A stretch of DNA of 64,000 bases from Gordionus sp. m RMFG-2023 (Eukaryota > Nematomorpha > Gordioida > Chordodea > Parachordodidae). Every line of letters begins with the position of its first letter. Within the stretch, counting starts at the first letter, position 1. Under the pieces are notes generated by a model, which ran no database searches, was not told the DNA's origin, and was given only the letters and a program-made list of their open reading frames with translations. Made by a program: the position numbers and the translations under genes. Below, piece after piece: positions 26,284-36,178 of the stretch. The stretch is taken from NCBI RefSeq assembly GCF_954871325.1, contig NC_088779.1, forward strand, positions 11,410,846 through 11,474,845, given 5' to 3'.

Positions 26284-29200
26284 TATTAATTTTTAAATCA
26301 TATGCTCATATAAAATAAAATGAAATTTTCATTCAAATATTTTTATTATTAAATAAAAGTATATAAAAATATATCTTAAAAATATCTAAAAACAGATAAA
26401 GATCCTCAAAAATAATATCTAGTTATAGATTTATATCTAGAATAAATGTTAAAAAATTATTATAGATATAGTATTTATTTATAAAACCTGACTCTTATTA
26501 GAAACTTCTACAATCTATGAAGATTCCAAATTCATGCATTTTCTGTAGTCTAAACAAATGTTTTCAAAATGAATTATCGTTTTAGTATAGTAAATCTCTA
26601 ATACGGGCCAAAATATTTGTCAATAAATTTGCTCGTCAAATTGAATTTTGTTTCTTTTTTTTTTACCTTTTTAATCTTTCAAGAAATATAATAAAAATAA
26701 ATTTATATTTTAAAAATAAATTTATATTTTAAAAATAAATTGTTTTTAAAATTAAAATTAGTATTTTTTTGCTCTTATATTTCTTTAATTTTTCTTTTTT
26801 TTTCCAAAAAAATTATTTTTATTATATTTATGCAAGCATAGACATTTAAAAATATAAAATGTATTATAATAAATATATTAAAAATTTTCCTATTTTCCCC
26901 TAGAAATTGGACTTTGTATCGCGCGATTTTAAATAAAATTAAAACTATATTCTTTTAATTTTTGACACGTCATATTGTTTTGTTTATAATTTTCAAATTA
27001 TTGAAAGTTTTAATGGCATCAATTTTTTGACATTAAAAGATTGTCTGTCTAAATTATTAGTTACTCACCACTTCCGAGCCATCTATCAAGACCCAACCCA
27101 ATAAGCCAATGGCACTGAGGTTTTCCTAATCCTGATGACTAAATATAAAATGGATATTGACTATGTATGTTAGCTAAGAAAGTACCCCACTAAGTTAACT
27201 CCCAGAAATTTCAACGACGCGTATCTGGGTCCTGTTTAACCGCTAATATTGCTTAACACTGATTCAAAATTTTAATGCGATTATTTAGAACTGAGAAATC
27301 TGAAATTTGATAATCAAGAAGTAGTCACTTAGTATTTTATTTTTGGGTTCCATTTTTGTTTAATTAACGAGTAACAATATTAAACTTCTATTTTTTTGCT
27401 TTTGAAGAAGAGAATAAGAAAAAATTTTTTATGTCTATTTGGTTCTTTTAAAAAACATTTGTTAATAGTGTTTCAAGAAGAACGAATAAATTAATTTATT
27501 AAAAAACTATAATGAAGTCCGACTCTGAATATTTTATTTTTTTTGTAGAAGTTAACCTATCTCTTATTACTGCACCCCCCCCCCCCCCATATTCCATATT
27601 CTTTATTTTTTTATAATAAAGAACGAATATTTTTCTTCCATTCACATTCAAATTAATTGTGTGTGCACATTAATTAACTTTTTATCAATCTCTCCTTTAA
27701 AAATTCTTCTATTTAACAAAAAAATGGAGAAGTAACCAAAGACTATTAAAACAAAAAAAAGCACAAAACAAAAAACATAAGTTTCATGAAATGATATTAT
27801 GAATATGATATTATTATTATGTAATGAATGATTATTATATTTTTTTAAAAAATAGAAGATTGTATGATTCAAAGAAGGAGGCACATATGGCACAAATGCC
27901 AATGGAAAAATGGTTTTAAATTTTTTTAAGGATTTCATTATTTATAAAAAAAGATGATACTGTATTTTATTTTTTTAAATAAAGTGAAATTAAAATTTTT
28001 GTATATTTTATTTTTAATTAATAATGTCTTGTTTTAACCATTGATTTTTTTATCGATATTAAATTCTCCTGCGGTTTCTTGTAAATAAAAAAAAATTTAC
28101 TTTGATATAAAAAAAAGAGGGAATATTCTGATGTAAAACAAAAGGCAAATTTAAATAGAAATACTAGAAAGAAAGAACGAAGCGTAGTTTACAAAAGCTG
28201 ATTCTTGTTTTTTAGTAGTTCTGAAAATATTAGCCTTACTGTGTTGGGAAATTTAGGCAAATCTAAGAACCAGAACCGCATTTTGAAAAATATTCTTAAC
28301 ATGGAGCAGAATCTTTAACCCCTTAAGATGTAAAGTAAGACAGGGTGATTTTGACCTCTAATTAATTATTTTATTTTTGGTTGGGGGTATTTTGTTAGTT
28401 TTCGGCTAAAATAATCGGTTTAGCCTTTCTTGAAATGGGCTAAATCGGATAAAAATGTAGCTATTACCCAACTATAATCAATATAAATAGGAGGAAAATT
28501 GTTTAAAAAGCTCTTAGACTTCCCATTTTGAATCATGGTCAGAAAAGTTCCGGACAAAACGAAAATACCCGGGACAAACATGCCTGCGGACAAACCCTAA
28601 TTTTCAAAAAAATTAGAATTACCTCTTTTTCAAATTTAAATAAATTTAAAATTTATTTTTGTTCGGTGCCTTTTTCTCCAGTTTCTTTTTCCCCTGGATT
28701 TTTTTTTTCCAGATCTTGTCTAAATATTTTCTGTCTATGATTCGCTCATTTTATGATTATTAAATATTTAGATTGGCAGAATATCTGTATTCAAAGACGT
28801 TGCGCTAACCCCATCCCCGCCCCCTCCCTCATAAAAATTGGACCTATTCCAATAATTTGATCCAATATCTGCAAAAATTTGGCTTGAGTAATTGTTACGC
28901 CTCTGCCTTTAATCGATTATAAAAAGAAAAACTTATTAAATATAGATTAGAGTGATCAATATAATGAGTAAAAAACAACATTTAGTATTTATTAAACTAA
29001 ACTATATACTAATCAATTTCAATTTGGAAGGAGTAAATTTTTTTTAACGGTTACAAATAGAGAATAATAAATGGTAGTTGGCCATCATCATAATTATACT
29101 TTAAAGCTTAGTAATAATTTATCCTTATATCTCCTCTTCCAATAATCAACAAACTCTTCAAAATTGTAACATTGTTTACCTTGTGTTTTTTTTAAAAATA

Positions 29201-29627
29201 AAATTCTCTATTAATTAATAAATGAATCATTTATTTATATGTTAAATTTTTTTTTAAAAAGGTGAAGAAATTCTTAAAATATTGTTCCTTTATTATTTGA
29301 AAAAAAAAATCAATGTTCAATTTATCAGACATTTTTATTTTACATTTTTAGAATTGGGAAATTTAAAATATGATAAATTTATTTTAAAATAAATTCAAAT
29401 AAGAACAACATACCTAACTAATATTATTTATACCTTTTGTCTTAAATTTATATTTTTTTTTTGATTTTGTGATAGTCTAGATCTAGAGAGTTATCTACCA
29501 TCCAGTTGTATAAATACTTTTATTTTAATTTAAAAAATAAAAATTTTATTTAAAATACTTATTCATATATTAAATCAATACATTATACAATGCAATACAA
29601 TTAAATTTACATTTTAACAATCAATAT
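26284..29627. other. Intergenic, nothing recognised
   Basis: This is about 3.3 kb of A/T-rich DNA without a supportable gene. The 96-codon minus-strand frame at 27648-27938 is hydrophobic low-complexity sequence next to a C run and is not convincing. ATAAATTTATATTTTAAA units lie at 26690-26740. Confidence 0.4.
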
Positions 29628-29855
29628 CAGCACGGGCTGGGCCGTATTTTAATTTTTTTTAAATATACCCGGGCCGGTCTAAAAAATTTTTTTAAAAAAT
29701 ATCCGGGTCCGGTCGTATATTTTAAAACAATATATTTTAATCGCTATTATTATCTATAATTCCGGGCCTGAAAATGTAAAAGCAAGTCCGAACAGAAAAT
29801 TTTTTTTTAAAAAAAATATGTGCCTGGTTGTGCAAATAGTACCTCTGCTGGTCTG
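29628..29855. repeat. hAT MITE of the CAGAGACCTGC family, 228 bp
   Basis: It starts CAGCACGGGCTGGGCCG and ends ACCTCTGCTGGTCTG. It is flanked by atcaatat (29620-29627) and atcattat (29856-29863), an 8-bp target duplication with one difference. The body has the GGGCCGGTC / GGTCCGG / CCGGGCCTG words typical of the family. Confidence 0.75.
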
Positions 29856-31362
29856 ATCATTATTAGAATTTTAAGCCTACTTAAAGATTACCTTCTACTA
29901 AGTTCTTGAGCCAACCTATCCGATCTCGGATCGAGATTCTCTCGTGCTCGGTTAAGAAGGGACCTGATTTTAAATGTTTTATTCTCACCAGATTTCTCCC
30001 TGAAACACAAATTCTTATTGTTTTCCTAATAGCACTTATATTATTTCCGTTTCCTTAAAAAATCGTACCTTTTCTTCACTCCAATATTTTTTCACATCAG
30101 ATTAGACTGGGATCTTGTTTTAAAGAGTAGAATTAGACTGGTGGGCTTTCTCGAATCGGTCCTGATAACTCGATGTCTGGATCACTCATCAACTAATTTA
30201 AATAAAATCTACTATAGATCAACTTTAATTTTTTTTTAGATTAATAACAACTTATCTTTTTTTAAAAGATAAAAAATTATTGCTTAAACAAGTATAAGCA
30301 TGTTTAAAAATTAAATCAAGGTATATGCCTGACCATATCGACGCCAATAATTTGTCAGCCAAAAATAATTTCTTTTTGAAAAATTAAATAATTTTTTATT
30401 TAAATAGTTTTGAATTTTTCAATCTACAGGTAAGCATTTATTAATGAGATATTGAACACTATGAGATCCTTTTTAGATCTTTACCAATTTCCAACAAATA
30501 TTTATCAATACTTGATAATAAGCCTTCCTTTTTTGTTGTTGGGGAGAATGGATGGGAGGGGGGGGGGGGGTGTTAATATTATTCTAAATATAAAATTCGA
30601 TGTTACCCTAACCCACCCTCCCCAAAATATCTTAAAAACAAAAATATTTCTCTTTTTTTTCTTTCTCTTTTATTCCACCACCAAGTTCCAAAACAATAAA
30701 AATAAATTTGAATAATGTGCATTGTGTTATAAAATTATAACTTTTCATTCAGTTTTTCACATTAATTTTTTTTTGTATGAAACCAAAAAATAATAATAAG
30801 CATTTCTCCCCTTTTCCCCCTTTTAATATAATTTTTTTTGTCTGTTTTACATCGCGTTAAGAACGAAAATTGAGGAGAGTTGAGTTGGAGACTATTCTCA
30901 TCTGATATAGTTTTGTCTGAAAAATTTTTTTTGTTGATTTTTTTTCCTTTCTTCAAAAAAATAAAATAATATTTTTGTTAAAATTGATTTACGCATGGGA
31001 ATGGGAAACTTAGTAAATTATTTATTTTTTTTTAAAAAATAAAATAAAAATTAATTATTTTATTAATTTTATTTAAAAAGCCAGCTTTTTATTTATATAA
31101 AATTTTTTACAAGTCCAACGAGTTGAGACTCAATTTATTAGTGATTATTTATTATTTAAAATATAATTTTTTAAAAAATTTTTAATTTTTGTTTGAAAAT
31201 AATACGACCTCGAGTTTCCTTTTACCTTAGTGAATTACTTTATTAATTTTTTTTTATTATCATTAAAAAATAAATTAGATTAAATAATTAAAAAAATGAT
31301 AATCATCTTTTTGGAAACACTTTTTTAGATTAATTAGGAGGAAGAAGAAGAAAAGAAAATGA
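29856..31362. other. Intergenic upstream of the probable basonuclin 5' exon
   Basis: No gene was recognised. A run of about 11 G lies near 30560, followed by an 87-codon frame without family resemblance. The last 300 bases are poly(A/T) with a purine-rich GGAGGAAGAAGAAG stretch just before the next exon. Confidence 0.4.
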
Positions 31363-31373
31363 TTACTCCCAGC

Positions 31374-32119
31374 AAGGTATTCGTTGGTAACTAAGAAAAG
31401 TTACTATCATCATAATGATGCTTTAATTAGGATTAAAGTTAAATTACCTTTTAAATCAACCATGCTAAACACACAATCGCAGCACCCATTTCCTCCTTCA
31501 AATCCGGATTTGATCAATCATTACAGAAAATATTTCATATCCAACGAATATTTTGACAATCTTATACTCAAAGCATCTTACATAACCCGTAATAGCGAAT
31601 CTTATCCGCGATTTCCAGATACGAATATTTGCTCTTCTCGAAAACAAATTTTACCAAATGATTTTAAACTAATCACCGATGAAGAAATCGAGAAGAACGC
31701 AGACGATACCAACAATAAAGAGACCAATTTCCACGATGCCTCGACGACTAGGGACCAAATAGAGAAGGACAACGATCAAACTTCGAATGCGGGGGGAATA
31801 AATAAAGAGTCCTTTAATTATATCAAGGATTCTGGTGCTAAAAAATATATAAAAGAAGAATATTTTGCTAATGGCCAATCAAAAATTCACAATATACCCA
31901 TAAATCAATATTCTGACGATACTTACCAAGCTCACCCGGTGCCTTATTTCCAGATACCTCGCAATGAATTTTTAATCCACGAAACAAATCTTGATACATT
32001 TAACGATCAAGACCCATTTATTCAATTGCGACCCAAATATTTTCGTAATGATGATGGTTCAATAAAGGAAATATACAAAGCAGAAGAAAATCTTTCGAAC
32101 TATGATGCCAAAGATACAA
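31374..32119 (+). CDS. Probable upstream coding exon of the basonuclin-type gene
   Basis: A frame open from 31363 gives about 245 codons rich in Asn, Asp, Lys and Glu, the same composition as the N-terminal part of the big zinc-finger exon. No domain is recognised. The stretch IPRNEFLIHETNLDTFNDQD looks like real protein, and codon use is sensible. The exon most likely ends at 32119 (ACA A|GTAAAT, phase 1). An acceptor at ...TTCAAAAG|TC before 36179 restores the frame (A+TC = Ile, then ATG AAA AAT), joining it to the main exon. Beyond 32119 the frame stays open to 32235 but reads antisense LINE sequence, so that tail is not coding. The 5' limit is unsure: a weak acceptor (ACTCCCAG) at 31373, or the first in-frame Met at 31462. 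That it belongs to this gene is inference from position, composition and phase. Confidence 0.55.
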
Positions 32120-32139
32120 GTAAATATGATCCCCCTCCC

Positions 32140-32605
32140 ACCTCTTTAGCCTTTCTTTCACCTTTTCGTGTGGTATACTCTTTTATTATCTTACCATTTT
32201 ATTTTTCCTCTCTTTCGTTTACCCATCACTTCTAGATTCCCTTGTTTCTATAGTTTTTAGGCCTTCTTATCTCATCCCCATACCTGTAGCGTCATTGGGG
32301 GGGGCACAGGGAATTTAGCCCCTGAAATATTTAAACTGAAAATTAAAAAAAAAAATTTCAAACCTATAAGTCAAAGCCAAAAAAATATATTAAAAATTTA
32401 TTTTTGTGCCAAAGATTGATAAGGCTAGTTACGCCACTGGTCCATGCCACCTAAGTTTGTTCACCACAATCTCTGTTTTAATGAGTACTACCTTTAAACT
32501 TCCTAGTATTTTTTTATATTTAGTATCTTATCTACCAGCTATCATCCTCAGCATTCTCATCTCCATTGTCTGTTTTCGTTGATTATCTCATTTACGGGTG
32601 TGTGA
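32140..32605 (-). mobile_element. LINE (RTE-like) 3' fragment in the basonuclin intron
   Basis: The blocks TTTTTAGGCCTTCT, CTCTGTTTTAATGAGTACTACC, CTTCCTAGTAT and CTATCATCCTCAGCATTCTCAT match, in the same order, the LINE at 4385-4760. Minus-strand translation gives MEMRMLRMIAG, equivalent to the C-terminal RMLRWMxG block. It is split by a small MITE at about 32286-32440. It begins about 20 bp after the putative splice donor at 32120. Confidence 0.7.
32286..32440. repeat. Poly-G MITE with CAGTGGCGTAAC-type end, inserted in the LINE
   Basis: The right end, read on the minus strand, is CCAGTGGCGTAACTAGCC. The left end is CTGTAGCGTCATTGGGGGGGG. The matching LINE sequence resumes on both sides. 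The TIR style resembles widespread animal hAT-type MITEs. The target duplication is unclear. Confidence 0.55.
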
Positions 32606-32722
32606 ATAAGCCAGTTTGACGACATACATTCGTTAATCACATTTAAATTTTTTGCGACTCTAATGTTAACTAATAGTAGGCAAAGTTTATCAAATGACTT
32701 CAGATAACCTAAATAACGAATG
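32605..32722 (-). repeat. Inverted copy of the basonuclin main-exon start region
   Basis: The reverse complement contains GAAGTCATTTGATAAAC, then CTATTAGTTAACATT, then AAAAAATTTAAATG. The plus strand at 36138-36200 has GAAGTCATTTGATAAAC, CTATTAGTTAATATT and AAAAATTTAAATG in the same order and spacing. The copy therefore spans the proposed acceptor and the first codons of the exon. Its own outer edges carry ACATTCGTTA facing TAACGAATGT, like a small terminal inverted repeat. Confidence 0.65.
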
Positions 32723-32730
32723 TGATACAT

Positions 32731-33049
32731 AACACGTAGTGGCTTAGCCAGAACTTATCCATAAGGATGTGAGGGATGAAAATTTTGGTGGGGTTTCGTC
32801 CCCAAACCCCAATTTACCTGCCTTAAGCAAGGTCCCTCCTATAAATAATTATGAATAAATATTATTGATTTTTCCATGGTCATCTTTATATGATCTCCAT
32901 TAAAGTTGGCCGATAAAGCACTAATTCTAAAATATGCCCATGTTTTGTGCTACATTAGAATATGACTTTAACCAGTAATAGCCAGTATATAGGAAAAAAT
33001 TATTAGTAACAAAATTTTGTCTAAATTTACGATAGAAAACGACTTAAAG
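32731..33049. other. Decayed MITE end and intronic filler
   Basis: TAGTGGCTTAGCCAGAAC at about 32739 has the form of the CAGTGGCGTAGCCAG-type MITE end, followed by G-rich GGTGGGGTTTCGTCCCC. The other end was not identified. Confidence 0.4.
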
Positions 33050-33610
33050 CATTTATTCTGAAAATTTTATCAATGTTTAGTGCTTAACTGTATGATTTAA
33101 TCTGTTTGGTAATGAGTATAAACAAAAAAGAAAGAAATTTCCAAAATTGACATTATGTTAGAGTGGAAATTATAGGAAAACTATATATCTGGTTAACATT
33201 TATTAATTCCTCAATATGAGATTCACAAAAAAATACCTAGTTATTAACAAATTGAAGGTAAGACGTAACACTATGCATTCATCTGGTTTGCGTTAATACT
33301 CTAATCACAATTTCGCCAGTCACAAAATACAAACTATGATACGCCATAAGCTCGTATTCAGCCAAACTTTTTGAAGCATTAACTATGAAATGTATATCAA
33401 TAATTATCATACTTTTATAATGCTTTAACCAGTTTGTTAGATTGTTTGAAGAAAACATTATTGCCAAAATTGACATGCTAGAAGGAAAATTATAGAAGCA
33501 ATGAATAATATGTTATGCATGATTAGTACTTACTAATTCATTAATCAGTTTTTTCAGCCAATAGACAAAAACAGTTATAAGCAAAATAAAAATAAGAGCA
33601 CGCTTAGGCC
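33050..33610 (-). repeat. Dispersed repeat R1, two units in the intron
   Basis: On the minus strand, units at about 33050-33240 and 33400-33560 repeat the block order of 1610-2120: TGAGGAATTAATAA, a TTCC...ATGTCAATTTTGG block, ACCAAACAGATTAAA, and ACATTGATAAAATTT. This shows that R1 is a genuine dispersed family and usually occurs as short arrays. Confidence 0.55.
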
Positions 33611-33681
33611 GCGTCGTAAATATTGGATTTTAATTTGCGATTCAAAAATCAATAAAGTCTAATATAGGCATATCCAGTATT

Positions 33682-34020
33682 TAGCTAATTGGGGGGGGGG
33701 GGCACCATTAGATGAATTTTTCCCCATAAATTTATTGGAGATCTTCAGGTTATAGATTTTTACAAAAATAATTTTGGGTTTTCTTTTTTAAAAAATAAAA
33801 TCCCTTTTTTTAAAAAAATTTTGAATTTTAGTCGTTATTAAAAGTTATTAAAAATTTTAATCATTTTTCATTCAAATTCTTCTTATAATGGTATATGGTA
33901 TACATTTGGAGGGTGGGGGGTGTTAGGGGGGAATTTTTATTAGCTTAAAATGTTATTTACGAGAACATGCAAATTTACGATGGGGGGATTCCCCACCCTC
34001 TCCCCTTGGTTGCGCGTCAA
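33682..34020. repeat. Poly-G MITE, reverse orientation relative to 10370-10590
   Basis: Left end CCAGTATTTAGCTAATTGGGG, then a long G run. The right end, on the minus strand, is GCGCAACCAAGGGGAG. The first 180 bp are the near reverse complement of 10400-10590, including the CCCCATAAATTTATTGGA and ATAATTTTGGGTTTTC blocks. Confidence 0.55.
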
Positions 34021-34617
34021 GTATAAATACACCAATAAAATCTCATTAATCGAGTTATATTTTCAAATATTTGATCTGAATCTGATATTAAAGCGCAGCC
34101 CTAAGCATTAAGTTTGCCAAACTATTGAAACATTAATTCTAAAGCTTAGTCAAAGTAATGCTTAAATAGGCTACAATTTTCTTTAATATTCAATCTAATT
34201 TGCTTAGTAAACAGAATAAATAAAAAAAAGTAAAAAACGAAGATTACTAAAATATATACGAAGATTCAAGATAGAATGAAGATTATAGAAGCACCAAAGC
34301 AATTATAATATATAATATAAATTAAATATAAAAATTTTACTATTATCAATGGGATAAAAAAAAATTAACTTTTTATCATCTTTCAAAATATGAGACTCAG
34401 TCTCTGGCTGTAGCTTTGATACTTTTGAAATTTAGTAGTGATTATATATAAAAATGGACAAATAGACTTATGGCATCTTTGGCAAATGTGATACCAAAAT
34501 AAGATGTAGTTACGGTAAAATTAGAAACAGTAATAATATCTTATTTCTTTACCCTCACGCGTTAAAGTTGAACGATTGTTTAGTAAAGTAATACTAATAT
34601 ATTAAGTGTGCTTTTAC

Positions 34618-34816
34618 TAGTGTTTTTAAACGGCTCATTTTCATCCGATCTTTTAAAACGGCTAACTCAATATTTTAGCCAGACTCGAGATTTCGATAAT
34701 ATATGTCTAGTCCTTTCCTTCTATGAGCAAAATCTTCAGGCTTGCGTAATATATTTCTGGGTGAATTGAGTTAGCCGCTTTTAAAACGGCTCAAAACGAG
34801 CCTTTTAACAGCACTA
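34618..34816. repeat. MITE, TAGTGTTG family, 8-bp target duplication
   Basis: The ends are TAGTGTTTTTAAACGGCTC and GAGCCTTTTAACAGCACTA. It is flanked by gcttttac (34610-34617) and gctttttc (34817-34824), with one difference. The interior ACGGCTAACTCAATATTTTAG pairs with TGAGTTAGCCGC. It lies in the basonuclin intron. Confidence 0.85.
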
Positions 34817-35049
34817 GCTTTTTCAATTAAAAATAGGAAAGGTAAAACGTTAATCCCTATGAAAGGAAACTTCTCGTTTTTCATTTTTTTTAAAATAATA
34901 TATACAAAATTTTTATTGTTGATTCGTAGGTTTTTTAAAATGATTTCACTTTTTTTTTTAAATATGAGAAGGAATTTCCTAGATAATTTTATGGAATTAG
35001 AAAAATAAGGAGGCGTGTTATATCAAATTTTAAAAAAATCGTATATAGA

Positions 35050-35129
35050 TAGTAACATTACCTAGTCGTATTTTTTTTTTTGGGGGGGGGGGAAGTTTAA
35101 CCCCAAAAATTCTTAGCCTACGTCACTGG
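35050..35129. repeat. Poly-G MITE end
   Basis: Read on the minus strand the end is CCAGTGACGTAGGCTAAG, then TTTTTGGGG, then a run of about 10 G visible on the plus strand at 35083-35092. The distal end is not resolved. Confidence 0.5.
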
Positions 35130-36085
35130 TAGCCACTTTTTTAATTTTCGTTTTAGCTAAAGCTGTTTCATCAGAAAGATTGTTTATCGTCGCTGCTAGA
35201 ATTGGTAGTATTTTATCCAAAATGGCATTATAGAAGGTAGTATTTGAAAATGGTAATCCTAATAAATCACATTTTGATTATTCAAAATCATTTCATTTTG
35301 ATAGGGGTAATGAAGCTTGGATCACATTAGGCTCCAACATATTTTTATGCAAATATGGGAAACCGTTAATGGAGTTATCTTTTGAGAACACTCGGTAACT
35401 TTGGATGTTAAACATCATGGAATATGTTGGAATCAGTTCCAATATTCGGGAATATGGGTTTTTCATATATCGGTATAAACTTTGCTCATATTTGTAATCG
35501 ATAGGGATATCGTTTTCGGAACATTTGACATGATATTTCTTTTATGTGATTAGACAACTGCATGTCCCTTCCCGCCCGAAGGGAAAATTTACAGACTTTA
35601 TATGCCTATAGGGCATAGTCGGGCTTTGCAGATCTCTAATCACATTAACAAAATTAACGATATCAAATGTTCCGAAAAAGATAGTATCTCGAATTCCTTG
35701 TCGATTAAAAATATGAGCAAAGTTAATGCAGAATATATGAAAAACCCGAATATTACCTAATACTGGAACCTATTCCAATCTTATATCATGATATTAAACA
35801 ATCCATTTTACCAAGGCTTCGCGAAAGGTAATATAATTCCATTAACAGTTTTAATATTTGCTTAATGTGTTCTTAATGCGACTCAAGCTTCATTACCCAT
35901 TTTAAAAGGCGATGATTTTGAACAATCAAAATGTGATTTAATAAGGACCATCATTTTCTAGTACCATCTCCTGTAATACCATTTTAAGGTCGAAAATACT
36001 CATCTAGCAGCGACTAGAGGAACAATTTTTCCGAAGTGACAGCTTTAACTAAAACGAAACTTCCAAAACAAAACGACGCCCAGTG
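35124..36085. repeat. Large inverted-repeat element just upstream of the main exon
   Basis: The left arm (35124 to about 35550) and right arm (about 35637 to 36085) are diverged inverted copies. Both begin with CACTGG, then TTTCGTTTTAG(C/T)TAAAGCTG. Both contain AAATCACATTTTGATT, GGGTAATGAAGCTTG, GGGTTTTTCATATAT and TTCGGAACATTTGA, and both end TGTGATTAG at the centre. An 86-bp spacer with GC-rich words (CCCGCCCGAAGGG; TCGGGCTTTGCAGATCTCT) separates them and resembles a small hAT MITE. No coding capacity was seen. It may be a fold-back element. It ends about 90 bp before the basonuclin exon. Confidence 0.75.
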
Positions 36086-36178
36086 ATGACATATTACAGT
36101 TTCTCAATCATTATTTCAGTTATCCGAAGTCATTTGATAAACAATATTAGTTGTCGACTATTAGTTAATATTCAAAAG

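Noticed and set aside
27648-27938. 96-codon minus-strand frame with a hydrophobic stretch
   Set aside because: Composition expected from T-rich sequence, no homologue recognised and no neighbouring exons.
32120-32235. C-terminal extension of the 31384 frame
   Set aside because: Matches antisense LINE sequence found elsewhere in the window, and a good phase-1 donor precedes it.
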